Positions 9,559-16,733 of a stretch of DNA of 19,942 nt are shown one piece after another. The stretch is from Streptococcaceae bacterium AF54-32pH5A (GTDB lineage Bacteria; Bacillota; Bacilli; Lactobacillales; Streptococcaceae), in assembly GCA_027682205.1 (NCBI GenBank), contig JAQDAD010000002.1, positions 1 to 19,942 of the forward strand. Direction: 5' to 3'. A program made the position numbers and the translations under genes. Numbering within the stretch: position 1 is the first letter of the stretch; each line of letters opens with the position of its first letter. The notes under the pieces are model-generated. The model ran no database searches and was not told the origin of the DNA. It saw only the letters and a list, made by a program, of their open reading frames with translations.

Positions 9559-10128
9559 TTAGCCGTTATACCTCTGCATCGTTTTCTCAAAGTTTTTCTC
9601 TTGTAAATAGTAGTTTACAGCATCGTCAACCTTGTCAATAGACTGTAAAATACCTTCATAGTCATCCTGATCAAACTTACTTAAAACATGGTGAACCACT
9701 GACATACCTTTTTTAGGTCTTCCAATACCTATTTTAACACGGTTAAAGACCTGAGTACCTATATGTTGAATAATGGATTTGATCCCATTATGACCACCTG
9801 CTGAACCCTTTGCTCTTAGACGAATTTTCCCAACTTCCATGTCAAGGTCGTCGTAAATAACGAGTAAATCTTCAATATCCAAACCATAGTAAGTCAATAA
9901 AGCATGAACAGCTTTTCCGCTTTCATTCATAAACGTCGTTGGTTTGACAAGATAAATTTTTTCGCCATTAAGGAAAAAAGATGCTAGATCAGCTTGAAAT
10001 ATCTTATCGTGTGTAAAAGTGACATTTTGTTTTTTAGCTAATTGGTCAATCAACATAAAACCAACATTGTGCTTGGTTTCAAAATATTTATCTCCTGGAT
10101 TTCCCAAGCCTACAAGTAATTTAGTCAT
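9559..10128 (-). CDS. pth: Peptidyl-tRNA hydrolase
   Basis: Pth releases tRNAs from peptidyl-tRNAs that drop off the ribosome. The 189-aa protein carries the GLGNPG signature near the N-terminus, catalytic H20, and the substrate-contact residues N10, N68 (in TTFMN), D93 and N114 (in GGHNGIKS). All are in the expected places. The AAAGGA ribosome-binding site lies a few bases before the ATG. It is separated from ychF by a 72-nt gap containing a hairpin terminator, and is joined directly to mfd. I saw no strong promoter in the gap, so readthrough from ychF is possible. Confidence 0.97.
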   Translation of the reverse strand: MTKLLVGLGNPGDKYFETKHNVGFMLIDQLAKKQNVTFTHDKIFQADLASFFLNGEKIYLVKPTTFMNESGKAVHALLTYYGLDIEDLLVIYDDLDMEVGKIRLRAKGSAGGHNGIKSIIQHIGTQVFNRVKIGIGRPKKGMSVVHHVLSKFDQDDYEGILQSIDKVDDAVNYYLQEKNFEKTMQRYNG

Positions 10129-10142
10129 TTATTTTCCTTTCA

Positions 10143-10174
10143 AAAGCCAAAAGGGTTGGAATTTTTTTCCAACC
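10143..10174 (-). terminator. Hairpin terminator between ychF and pth
   Basis: On the minus strand: GGTTGGAA, loop of five A, TTCCAACC (10174-10154), then CTTTTGGCTTTT. The perfect 8-bp stem is followed by an interrupted T-tract, so termination may be partial. It lies 26 nt past the ychF stop and before the pth ribosome-binding site. Confidence 0.7.
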
Positions 10175-10200
10175 TAATTGACACTATTTGTTAAATGTTA

Positions 10201-11316
10201 TTAGACATTAAAGCGGAATTCCATGATATCGCCATCTTGAACGATATATTCTTTTCCTTCTTCACGCAAGCGCCCAGCTTCTTTTACAGCCTTTTCAGAT
10301 CCGTATTTCACTAGATCCTCATATGACATGGTCACTGCACGAATAAAACCTTTTTCAAAATCTGAGTGGATAATACCAGCTGCTTGAGGAGCTTTCATAC
10401 CACGCTTAAAGGTCCAAGCACGGACTTCTTTTTCACCAGCTGTAAAGTAAGTTCCAAGTCCAAGTAAGTGGTAAGCAGCTCGAGTCAATTTATCAACGCC
10501 TGATTCTGTCAAACCAAGTGCTTCAAGAAACTCTTGCTTATCTTCATCGTCTAACTCAGAAATTTCTTCCTCAGCACGCGCAGAAATAACGACTACTTCA
10601 GCATTTTCTGTCGCTGCAAATTCTCGAATTTGTTTGACATAGTCGATAGAGTCTGGATCTGAAACTACATCCTCATCCACATTGGCAACATAAAGAACTG
10701 GTTTGGTTGTTAATAAAAATAATCCTTTGACAACCTTTTGTTCTTCATCTGTAAATTCAATCGTACGAGCTGATTTTCCATCTTCAAGGACTGGTTTAAT
10801 TTTTTGAAGAACATTGAATTCCGCCACAGATTCCTTATCTTTTTGCGTACGTGCCATCTTTTCTACACGCGCATAGCGTTTATTAACTGATTCTAAGTCT
10901 GCAAGAATCAACTCCAGGTTAATGGTATCAATATCTGCAAGTGGATCCACAAAGGCGTCTTCACGTCCTTGCTCGCGCATAACATTTTCATCATCAAATG
11001 CACGCACAACATGAACAATAGCATCTACTTCACGGATATTGGCCAAGAATTTATTCCCTAGACCTTCTCCTTTTGATGCACCTTTTACAATCCCTGCAAT
11101 ATCTGTAAATTCAAAAGTCGTTGGAACTGTCTTTTTAGGAGTAATCATTTCAGTTAGTTTTTGTAGGCGTTCATCTGGAACTTCTACCATTCCAACGTTT
11201 GGATCAATAGTCGCAAATGGGTAGTTTGCTGCCTCTGCTCCTGCTTTTGTAATTGCATTAAAAAGGGTTGATTTCCCAACGTTTGGCAAACCAACGATAC
11301 CTGCTGTTAAAGCCAT
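10201..11316 (-). CDS. ychF: YchF / OLA1-family ATPase
   Basis: The protein (371 aa) is an Obg-related P-loop NTPase. G1 is GLPNVGKST (9-17) and G3 is DIAG (72-75). The G4 position reads NVDE (212-215) instead of NKxD, the change that gives YchF/OLA1 its preference for ATP. A coiled helical insertion follows the G domain region (about 140-165) and a TGS domain closes the C-terminus. YchF associates with ribosomes and stress responses, but its exact task is not settled. It has its own extended -10 promoter and is followed by a hairpin terminator. Confidence 0.97.
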   Translation of the reverse strand: MALTAGIVGLPNVGKSTLFNAITKAGAEAANYPFATIDPNVGMVEVPDERLQKLTEMITPKKTVPTTFEFTDIAGIVKGASKGEGLGNKFLANIREVDAIVHVVRAFDDENVMREQGREDAFVDPLADIDTINLELILADLESVNKRYARVEKMARTQKDKESVAEFNVLQKIKPVLEDGKSARTIEFTDEEQKVVKGLFLLTTKPVLYVANVDEDVVSDPDSIDYVKQIREFAATENAEVVVISARAEEEISELDDEDKQEFLEALGLTESGVDKLTRAAYHLLGLGTYFTAGEKEVRAWTFKRGMKAPQAAGIIHSDFEKGFIRAVTMSYEDLVKYGSEKAVKEAGRLREEGKEYIVQDGDIMEFRFNV

Positions 11317-11352
11317 ATTTTCTCATTCTCCGTTCTCATTTCAATCCCTAAC

Positions 11353-11376
11353 ATTATAACACAAAAAGGGAAAACT
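11353..11376 (-). promoter_or_regulatory. Promoter candidate for ychF
   Basis: On the minus strand an extended -10 TGTTATAAT occupies 11361-11353, about 37 nt before the ychF ATG. A weak -35 (TAGCAA or TTAGCA at 17-18 nt spacing) lies near 11376. It lies in the 84-nt gap after the DUF951 gene, which holds no obvious terminator. Confidence 0.6.
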
Positions 11377-11400
11377 TGCTAACTCTCTAACTAAAGGTTC

Positions 11401-11595
11401 TTAGTCAATAATCTTATTCATTTTTCGTTCAAAATCATGGCGACTCATCATAACAAGGTGGTCGCAATTGCTACATTTTATTTTGATATCTGCCCCAACA
11501 CGTGTAATTTCCCAACGATTGGCTTTTTTACCAGTTGATTTGATGGTGCAGGCGTGAGGTTTTTTCATCTCAACAAAATTTCCAACTTGATACAT
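11401..11595 (-). CDS. DUF951 family protein, small cysteine-containing
   Basis: This 64-aa protein starts MYQVGNFVEMKKPHACTIKS and contains RVGADIKIKCSNCDHLVMMSR. The CxxC pair (CSNC) with the upstream Cys in KPHAC could bind a metal, as in zinc-ribbon folds. The longest reading starts at 11649, but the ATG at 11595 has a well-placed AAAAGGAG ribosome-binding site and gives the 64-residue length usual for the family. The longer version would run through the promoter and dnaN terminator hairpin. The gene sits between dnaN and ychF, a conserved streptococcal location. The function is unknown. Confidence 0.88.
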   Translation of the reverse strand: MYQVGNFVEMKKPHACTIKSTGKKANRWEITRVGADIKIKCSNCDHLVMMSRHDFERKMNKIID

Positions 11596-11617
11596 ACTAC
11601 TCTCCTTTTCTTTTTTG

Positions 11618-11626
11618 ATTATATCA
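11618..11626 (-). promoter_or_regulatory. Extended -10 promoter candidate for the DUF951 gene
   Basis: On the minus strand the sequence is TGATATAAT, a perfect extended -10, placed 22 nt before the chosen ATG and just past the dnaN hairpin. No good -35 is present. Its position supports the internal start of the DUF951 gene. Confidence 0.6.
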
Positions 11627-11628
11627 TA

Positions 11629-11656
11629 AAAGAGGCGAGCTAGGCTCAACCTCTTT
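11629..11656 (-). terminator. Hairpin after dnaN, probable terminator
   Basis: On the minus strand AAAGAGG pairs with CCTCTTT around an inner GAGC / CTA / GCTC stem, with a small asymmetric internal loop. It starts 3 nt after the dnaN stop. The following T-tract is short (TTTTAT), so termination may be leaky. Confidence 0.55.
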
Positions 11657-11659
11657 CAC

Positions 11660-12796
11660 TTAATTTGTACGAACTGGTGTAATGAGCTGCATGAAGTCTT
11701 CGTCAGTATCTGCTGGCACGAGAGTAAATGGACGAACAGCTGAGATAAAGCTAATGGTCACCTTTTCGCTATTTAAAGCTTTAAGAGAATCAATCAAGTA
11801 AGTTGGGTTGAAACTAATAGTCAAATCATCCCCAGTCACCTGCTCCGTATCGATTTCTTCGTTTACTTTACCAACTTCAGGAGAATGAACATGGGCGCTA
11901 ACAACACCACCTTTAATTTCAAGCTTCACAGTACCATTTTGAGTCGCACTTGATAAGAGACGAGCACGTTCCATTGACTGGCGTAAGTTTACAACATCAA
12001 AAGTGATTGTAGTGTTAAAGTCTGTTGGAATCAAACGATCTGTATCAGGATAGTTTCCTTCTAGGAGACGGGTGTAGAAGCTAATATTTTCGCTTCTAAA
12101 GAGGATTTGATTATTGGCAAAGAAAATCTCCACTGTTTCAATATCATCCGTAAAAACAGCTGAAAATTCGCGTAGAGAGCGACTAGGGATCACCACATCG
12201 AAATCATCTCCATTTTTTTCAAGAATCAATTTTTTCTGGCTAAGGCGATGAGAATCTGTCGCAACTGTTTTTAGTTCCTTATGTTGGCTCAATACAAAGT
12301 GGACACCTGTTAAGATGGGACGACTTTCTTGCGTACTTGCAGCAAAAGCTGTTTCATTGATAATTTTCTTGAGTAGTTTGGTTTCAAGAACCAAAGGAGT
12401 GCTTGCTGAAATTTCTTGAATACGTGGATATTGTTCGCTATCTTTCCCTTTTAGGGTAATTTCTGATTTGCCACTTGTTAAGACAATTTGTTTTTGTTCA
12501 ATCTCTTTGAAATCAAGCGTCACATCTGGAAGACTGGATACAACATTGATAAAGAAAGAGGCTTCAAGAAGAATCGAACCTAAGGAAGTAATCAAAAGAC
12601 CAGCATCTTCATTCTTTTGGGAAATGAAATTTTCAATGGAGATTTGACCATTTGATCCAATTAAAGTAATTCCTTCATTGGTAACATCAATTTTGATTGT
12701 TGATAAAATTGGAATAGCATTTTTGGAGCTAATTGCTCGTTTTGTGGTATTTAAGGCTTGTAGAAATAAATTTTTATTGATTGAAAAATGAATCAT
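11660..12796 (-). CDS. dnaN: DnaN, DNA polymerase III beta subunit (sliding clamp)
   Basis: The protein (378 aa) is the ring-forming processivity clamp for the replicative polymerases and other clamp-binding repair factors. It has the usual length and three-domain organisation. It begins MIHFSINKNLFLQALNTTKR and carries the ATDSHRLS motif near the middle, a hallmark of bacterial clamps. It lies next to dnaA in the standard dnaA-dnaN order, 159 nt downstream. An AAAGGAG-type ribosome-binding site precedes the ATG. It is likely co-transcribed with dnaA or driven from the intergenic region, where DnaA boxes could influence it. Confidence 0.98.
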   Translation of the reverse strand: MIHFSINKNLFLQALNTTKRAISSKNAIPILSTIKIDVTNEGITLIGSNGQISIENFISQKNEDAGLLITSLGSILLEASFFINVVSSLPDVTLDFKEIEQKQIVLTSGKSEITLKGKDSEQYPRIQEISASTPLVLETKLLKKIINETAFAASTQESRPILTGVHFVLSQHKELKTVATDSHRLSQKKLILEKNGDDFDVVIPSRSLREFSAVFTDDIETVEIFFANNQILFRSENISFYTRLLEGNYPDTDRLIPTDFNTTITFDVVNLRQSMERARLLSSATQNGTVKLEIKGGVVSAHVHSPEVGKVNEEIDTEQVTGDDLTISFNPTYLIDSLKALNSEKVTISFISAVRPFTLVPADTDEDFMQLITPVRTN

Positions 12797-12803
12797 GGAT
12801 TCT

Positions 12804-12849
12804 CCTTTATTTATTTTTTAGTATTAGAATGATAATAGGAATAATAGAG
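12804..12849. other. Candidate DNA-unwinding element with DnaA-trio-like triplets
   Basis: Reading the minus strand away from the DnaA box at 12869-12861, the triplets CTA TTA TTC CTA TTA run from 12847 to 12833. A very AT-rich stretch (AAAAAATAAATAAA) follows, up to the dnaN ribosome-binding site. In B. subtilis the origin has DnaA boxes, then a series of C/T-T-A triplets, then an AT-rich melting region, in the same order. The spacing from the last box is longer here (13 nt), so this is an analogy, not proof. Confidence 0.5.
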
Positions 12850-12860
12850 TGTGTGAATTC

Positions 12861-12953
12861 TGTGGAAAACTGATTTCTATTTAGTGACTTCAAGATTTTT
12901 AGCTTGTTTAAAAAATGTGGATAAAAAAGATAGAAAAGTAAAAGTTATCCACA
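12861..12953. other. oriC: oriC DnaA-box cluster between dnaA and dnaN
   Basis: Three 9-mers are visible. TTATCCACA is perfect on the plus strand at 12945-12953, and perfect on the minus strand at 12924-12916. TTTTCCACA (one mismatch) is on the minus strand at 12869-12861. The 159-bp gap between dnaA and dnaN contains these boxes and the AT-rich stretch beside them, and no gene. With the second cluster upstream of dnaA this forms a bipartite origin like that of other Firmicutes. Confidence 0.88.
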
Positions 12954-12955
12954 AA

Positions 12956-14317
12956 CTATTTAATTTTCTTTTTGATTGTTTCGATTTCTAAGCGTAAATT
13001 ATCGTCTTCATCAATCAAGGATTTAATTTTAGCATGGGCATGAATAACGGTGGTGTGATCCTTTCCGCCAAATTCTTTTCCGATTTTTGGAAGACTATTA
13101 TCTGTTAGTTCTCTAGCTAGATACATGGCTACTTGACGCGCCAAAACGATGTTTTGAACTCGTCTCGTCCCCTTCATTTCTTTGACACTCACTCCATAAA
13201 AATTACCAACTTCAGTTTGAATTTTGTCAATTGGAATGACTAGCAGTTGGCTAACATCTTGTTTACGAGCTCTAATAGCCTCTGCAGCAATATCAATAGT
13301 GATGTCTTTAATCTTCTTTACTCTGGCAATTAAAGTGATATCGTTAATTGCTCCTTCCAATTCTCGAACATTTGAATCAAATTGGCCGGCCAAGTATTCC
13401 AGAGTATCGCTTTGGAAATGGTAATCCAAGTGCTCTGTTTTACTTTGAAGAATGGCGATACGTGTCTCAAAGTCAGGAGGGGTGATATTTTGAGTCAATC
13501 CCCAGCTAAAACGCGTGACAAGTCTTTCTTCAAGTCCTTCTAAGTGTTTAGGACTTCGGTCACTAGTCAGAACGATTTGTTTTTGATTGCTATGAAGAGC
13601 GTTGAAAGTATTGAAAAATTCTTCTTGAGTTGCAACCTTTTTGCCACTGAGAGATTGGATATCATCAATCAGTAAGAGATCAAGGCTTCGGTAAGTTTTT
13701 TTAAATTTTTCCATTTCCCCGAGCCTCAGATGCTCAAGAAAGTCGTTGATAAAACTTTCAGCAGGAATATACTTAACCCGAGCTTCAGGAATATTTTTTA
13801 GAATTTCATTTCCGATAGCATTCAGTAAATGGGTTTTTCCTAGTCCAGGACCACCATAAATGAAAAGGGGATTATAAGTCAAGGCGAGGTCTTCGGAAAC
13901 AGCCAGAGCAGCAGACTTAGCCCAGATATTCCCATCTCCTTGAATAAAGTTATCAAAGGTATATTTTTCTTTTAATCCTGTTTCAGAATATGGAATAGCA
14001 AGATTGGCCTGTGAAGCAACATAATGATTGCTATTTTCAGAATCCATGACATAGGTTGAAGATTCTTCCTCAGGTTTTGTTAGGACAAATTGAGTTTTTA
14101 TTTCAGTATCATAAACTTCAAAACCAGCAGCCACAATGATATCCTTGAGCTGTTTTTTCCAAACCATTTCCATTTCAGGTCTAGGTAAAAAGATAGTAGC
14201 TACATTTCCCTCCACTTTTATGAGTTCAGCAGGTGTGGCATAGAAATCGTACATAGAACGTGTCAATCTTTCTTGAGCTAATTCTAAGATTTGATTCCAA
14301 AATTGTTTTTCTTTCAC
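12956..14317 (-). CDS. dnaA: DnaA, chromosomal replication initiator
   Basis: DnaA binds the 9-mer boxes at oriC as ATP-DnaA and opens the duplex. I start it at GTG (14317), giving 453 aa beginning [20 protein letters not shown], as in relatives. A TTG directly upstream (14320) is also possible, and both share the AAAGGAGG ribosome-binding site. Domain I covers about 1-80 and the linker about 81-115. The AAA+ domain has Walker A GGPGLGKT (155-162) and Walker B LLLIDD (214-219). Domain IV near the C-terminus has the [15 protein letters not shown]-recognition signature. DnaA boxes flank the gene on both sides, so autoregulation is likely. Confidence 0.97.
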   Translation of the reverse strand: MKEKQFWNQILELAQERLTRSMYDFYATPAELIKVEGNVATIFLPRPEMEMVWKKQLKDIIVAAGFEVYDTEIKTQFVLTKPEEESSTYVMDSENSNHYVASQANLAIPYSETGLKEKYTFDNFIQGDGNIWAKSAALAVSEDLALTYNPLFIYGGPGLGKTHLLNAIGNEILKNIPEARVKYIPAESFINDFLEHLRLGEMEKFKKTYRSLDLLLIDDIQSLSGKKVATQEEFFNTFNALHSNQKQIVLTSDRSPKHLEGLEERLVTRFSWGLTQNITPPDFETRIAILQSKTEHLDYHFQSDTLEYLAGQFDSNVRELEGAINDITLIARVKKIKDITIDIAAEAIRARKQDVSQLLVIPIDKIQTEVGNFYGVSVKEMKGTRRVQNIVLARQVAMYLARELTDNSLPKIGKEFGGKDHTTVIHAHAKIKSLIDEDDNLRLEIETIKKKIK

Positions 14318-14370
14318 CAATTATCCCCTCCTTTGCTATATTTGATATAAAAAGGTTTACTGTTAAACTT

Positions 14371-14379
14371 ATTTTACCA
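14371..14379 (-). promoter_or_regulatory. Promoter candidate for dnaA
   Basis: On the minus strand TGGTAAAAT forms an extended -10, about 54 nt before the dnaA start. A perfect 10-bp palindrome (ATGCTAGCAT, 14383-14392) and two DnaA boxes (TTTTCCACA types) lie immediately upstream, where a -35 would be. This suggests control by DnaA. The exact promoter is uncertain. Confidence 0.45.
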
Positions 14380-14392
14380 TAGATGCTAGCAT

Positions 14393-14509
14393 TTTTCCAC
14401 AATCTGTGGAAAAGAATCCACAATGTTTACACTTTTTATCCACAGGTTGGGGAAAAGTGAGGGATTCCCTTGAATTCTTTGGTTTTTTGCTATAAAAAAA
14501 AGTGGATAA
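14393..14509. other. oriC: DnaA-box cluster upstream of dnaA (second oriC subregion)
   Basis: Boxes seen: TTTTCCACA on the plus strand at 14393-14401; the same on the minus strand at 14413-14405; GAATCCACA at 14414-14422 (two mismatches); perfect TTATCCACA at 14436-14444; TTATCCACT on the minus strand at 14509-14501 (one mismatch). They fill most of the 223-base gap between dnaA and parB, which contains no gene. This is the box-rich arm of the origin and probably the dnaA autoregulatory region. Confidence 0.88.
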
Positions 14510-14520
14510 ATTTGTGGTTT

Positions 14521-14555
14521 GAAAAAATAAAAGAACAGCCTTATTTCAGGCTGTT
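14521..14555 (-). terminator. Terminator overlapping the parB stop codon
   Basis: On the minus strand AACAGCC (14555-14549), loop TGAAATAA, GGCTGTT (14540-14534), then CTTTTATTTTTTC. The loop contains the parB TAA stop, and the 5' arm is the last coding sequence (Asn-Ser-Leu). The 7-bp stem with a long T-rich tail should stop transcription before the DnaA boxes. Confidence 0.85.
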
Positions 14556-15299
14556 GATAATTCTGTCATATTCTTCTTGGCTCGAAAAAGAAATAATAAC
14601 TTTTCCAGTATCTTTTTTAGAAAGTTTAATTTCTACATTTAATCCCAGTCGTTTTTTTAATTTATCTTCCTCATCTTTGATGAAAGAATCACTTTTTTTC
14701 TGCTTCTTTTGTTTTTTCTCTGTCAGTAGTATTTCTAACTTTCTCACAGAGATGTCTTCATTTTTGATTAGCTGAAAGAAATATTCCTGTTGCTCTTTAT
14801 CCAAACCAACTAGTGAACGTGCATGAGCTTGAGAAATTTTTCCATTTTCTACTTCAGCTAAGATATGCTCTGGTAGGGAAAGCAAACGAATAAAATTAGT
14901 GATATAAGGACGAGATTTCCCCATTTTATCCGCTATCTCAGTGTGAGTAAATCCTTTTTCTACCAAATATTCGTAGGCGCGTGCCTCTTCAACTGGATTC
15001 AAGTTTTCTCTCTGTAAATTCTCAATGATAGACTGGATCATCATTTCCTGATCTGAGAGTTGCTTTACAACGGCTGGAATAGAAGTGAGACCAGCTAAGA
15101 GAGAAGCTCGATATCGTCTCTCTCCTGCAAGGATTTCGTAACCAATTACAGGAGATTGACGAACGATGATGGGTTGGATGAGCCCATTTTCTTTGATTGA
15201 CTCAGCCAGTTCCCTTAGTTTATCTGCATTAAATTCTTTCCGAGGTTGGTAAGGATTCTTTTGTATTTCTGAGATAGAAATCATTTCAAATTTTTCCAT
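14541..15299 (-). CDS. parB: ParB / Spo0J chromosome-partitioning protein
   Basis: The 252-aa protein is a CTP-dependent DNA clamp that loads at parS, spreads, and recruits SMC near the origin. The N-terminal NPYQPRKEF (15-23) and the CTP-binding GERRYRA box (59-65) are intact. The helix-turn-helix around 117-140 (HTEIADKMGKSRPYITNF) recognises parS, and the C-terminus is a Lys-rich segment then a dimerisation end. There is no parA/soj beside it, as is known for streptococci. It follows htrA by 57 nt and ends in a hairpin that overlaps its stop. It is transcribed head-on relative to a fork leaving oriC rightward. Confidence 0.96.
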   Translation of the reverse strand: MEKFEMISISEIQKNPYQPRKEFNADKLRELAESIKENGLIQPIIVRQSPVIGYEILAGERRYRASLLAGLTSIPAVVKQLSDQEMMIQSIIENLQRENLNPVEEARAYEYLVEKGFTHTEIADKMGKSRPYITNFIRLLSLPEHILAEVENGKISQAHARSLVGLDKEQQEYFFQLIKNEDISVRKLEILLTEKKQKKQKKSDSFIKDEEDKLKKRLGLNVEIKLSKKDTGKVIISFSSQEEYDRIINSLK

Positions 15300-15326
15300 G
15301 ATTCTACACTAACATATCTTTTATTA

Positions 15327-15356
15327 TATGTAAAGTTTTCTTTACACTGATGTCAA
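15327..15356 (-). promoter_or_regulatory. Promoter candidate for parB
   Basis: On the minus strand a consensus -35 TTGACA (15356-15351) begins right after the htrA stop. The best-spaced -10 is TACATA (15332-15327, 18 nt away). TATAAT at 15328-15323 is a better -10 but 22 nt away. A perfect inverted repeat TGTAAAG TTTT CTTTACA (15329-15346) fills the spacer. Confidence 0.5.
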
Positions 15357-16547
15357 TTAAGATTCTAAATCACTTGTACTTTTATCTAGCTTAACAGTTG
15401 TAGTCTCCTCTTTCCCATTTCGATAGTAGGTGATTTTAATGGTGTCTCCAATAGAATGGTTGTAAAGAGCACTCTGTAAATCTGTTGACGAAGAAATCTC
15501 CTTGTCGTCAACTTTGGTAATAACGTCGTATTTTTCAAGGTGACCAGATGCAGGCATATTACTTTGAACAGATTTCACCACTACACCAGAAGTTACGCTA
15601 CTTGGAATATTGAGTTTTCTAAGATCACTAGCTCCAACATTTGACAGATTGACCATTTGAATTCCAAGAGCAGGACGAGTCACTTTACCATCACTTTCAA
15701 GCTGTTTAATAATATTTTGAGCATCATTTGATGGGATTGCAAAACCAAGACCTTCGACAGAGGTTCCACCATTACTTGCAATTTTACTTGATGTAATCCC
15801 GATAACTTGGCCTTGAATGTTTATAAGTGGACCGCCAGAGTTACCAGGGTTAATGGCCGTATCTGTTTGAATGGCTTTGGTAGAAATCGCTTGACCATCT
15901 TGAGATTTTAGAGAGACATTTCGATTGAGACTTGAAATAATACCTTGTGTAACTGTATTGGCATATTCTGAGCCCAGAGGACTACCAATTGCGATTGCAG
16001 TCTCACCAACATTTAGTTTGCTAGAATCTCCAAATTCTGCTACGGTTGTGACTTTTTCTGAAGAAATTTTTACGACAGCAATATCAGAGAACGTATCAGA
16101 ACCGACAATTTCACCAGGAACTTTTGTACCGTCTGCTAAACGGATGTCGACTTTTGAAGCTCCATTGATAACGTGAGTATTTGTCACAAGATAGGCATCT
16201 TTGTCGTTCTTTTTATAGATAACCCCTGAACCTTCACTTGCTACCTGTTGAGAGTCGGTATCCGTATCTGTCTCGTCATTTCCAAAAACACTATTTTGCC
16301 GATTTGCTGAATAAGTGATGACCGACACAACGGCATCTTTGACCTTATTAACGGCCTGAGTTGTTGCATTTTCATTTTTGTAGGAAGTCTGAGTAACAGT
16401 GTTTGTAGTGTTATTTGCGGCTTGACTTCCTTGTTTTTGATAAAGTTGCAGTGTTGCAAAACTTCCCAGAGCACCACTCAAAAATCCTATCAGAATGATG
16501 ATAAGAAAGGTAACTCCTTTTTTGTAAAATTTTTGTAAGTGTTTCAT
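15357..16547 (-). CDS. htrA: HtrA (DegP-like) surface serine protease
   Basis: HtrA is a membrane-anchored protease and chaperone acting outside the membrane on misfolded proteins; in pneumococcus it also degrades the competence peptide. In 396 aa the N-terminus has one membrane segment (about 12-33), then a Thr/Asn/Gln-rich linker. The trypsin-like domain follows with catalytic H125 (in NTHV), D155 (in FSDIAV) and S237 (in GNSGG). A single PDZ domain occupies about 285-385. A GGAGG ribosome-binding site precedes the ATG. A CiaR-type repeat lies upstream, matching known CiaRH control of htrA. parB is next in the same direction. Confidence 0.97.
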   Translation of the reverse strand: MKHLQKFYKKGVTFLIIILIGFLSGALGSFATLQLYQKQGSQAANNTTNTVTQTSYKNENATTQAVNKVKDAVVSVITYSANRQNSVFGNDETDTDTDSQQVASEGSGVIYKKNDKDAYLVTNTHVINGASKVDIRLADGTKVPGEIVGSDTFSDIAVVKISSEKVTTVAEFGDSSKLNVGETAIAIGSPLGSEYANTVTQGIISSLNRNVSLKSQDGQAISTKAIQTDTAINPGNSGGPLINIQGQVIGITSSKIASNGGTSVEGLGFAIPSNDAQNIIKQLESDGKVTRPALGIQMVNLSNVGASDLRKLNIPSSVTSGVVVKSVQSNMPASGHLEKYDVITKVDDKEISSSTDLQSALYNHSIGDTIKITYYRNGKEETTTVKLDKSTSDLES

Positions 16548-16580
16548 ATAAACGCCTCCGTTTGTTTTTTATTTGATTAA

Positions 16581-16586
16581 AGTATA
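16581..16586 (-). promoter_or_regulatory. -10 element of the htrA promoter
   Basis: On the minus strand TATACT (16586-16581) lies about 34 nt before the htrA ATG. The -35 region expected 17 nt upstream (about 16609-16604) falls inside the CiaR repeat, the usual arrangement for a CiaR-activated promoter. Confidence 0.6.
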
Positions 16587-16596
16587 AATCTATTAA

Positions 16597-16613
16597 CTTA
16601 ATTCAAGCTTAAA
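16597..16613 (-). promoter_or_regulatory. CiaR binding site upstream of htrA
   Basis: On the minus strand TTTAAG (16613-16608), 5 nt (CTTGA), then ATTAAG (16602-16597). The known CiaR site in streptococci is TTTAAG-N5-TTTAAG; one base differs in the second half. Location just upstream of the htrA -10 agrees with CiaRH activation reported in S. pneumoniae. Confidence 0.85.
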
Positions 16614-16633
16614 GGTAGAAGTTTTACACAAGT

Positions 16634-16642
16634 TGTGGATAA
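16634..16642 (-). other. DnaA box between htrA and rlmH
   Basis: A perfect TTATCCACA is present on the minus strand (TGTGGATAA on the plus strand). A near match, TGTGGATAT, lies at 16711-16719, directly before the rlmH start. The 186-base intergenic gap holds divergent promoters for htrA and rlmH but no gene. Confidence 0.6.
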
Positions 16643-16718
16643 CTTACGTTATTCTGTGAATTTGCTTGTTATTTTAGATGATTTTGATGTGTATAAAATG
16701 TGAAATAAAGTGTGGATA

Positions 16719-16727
16719 TGATAGAAT
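16719..16727 (+). promoter_or_regulatory. Extended -10 immediately before rlmH
   Basis: TGATAGAAT forms an extended -10 whose end is only 6 nt from the rlmH ATG. Start of transcription would fall at or next to the A of the ATG. A second possible -10, TATAAA, lies at 16692-16697. No good -35 fits either one. Confidence 0.45.
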
Positions 16728-16733
16728 AGAAGC

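Noticed and set aside
11596..11649. N-terminal extension of the DUF951 gene to 82 codons
   Set aside because: It runs through the -10 element and dnaN hairpin, and the internal ATG has a strong ribosome-binding site.
14318..14320. TTG as the dnaA start
   Set aside because: The adjacent GTG gives the 453-residue protein starting MKEKQFW known in relatives; the TTG cannot be fully excluded.
14470..14775. 101-codon plus-strand reading frame starting MNSLVFCYKKKW
   Set aside because: Mostly antisense to parB, with no ribosome-binding site; composition explained by the Lys-rich parB C-terminus.
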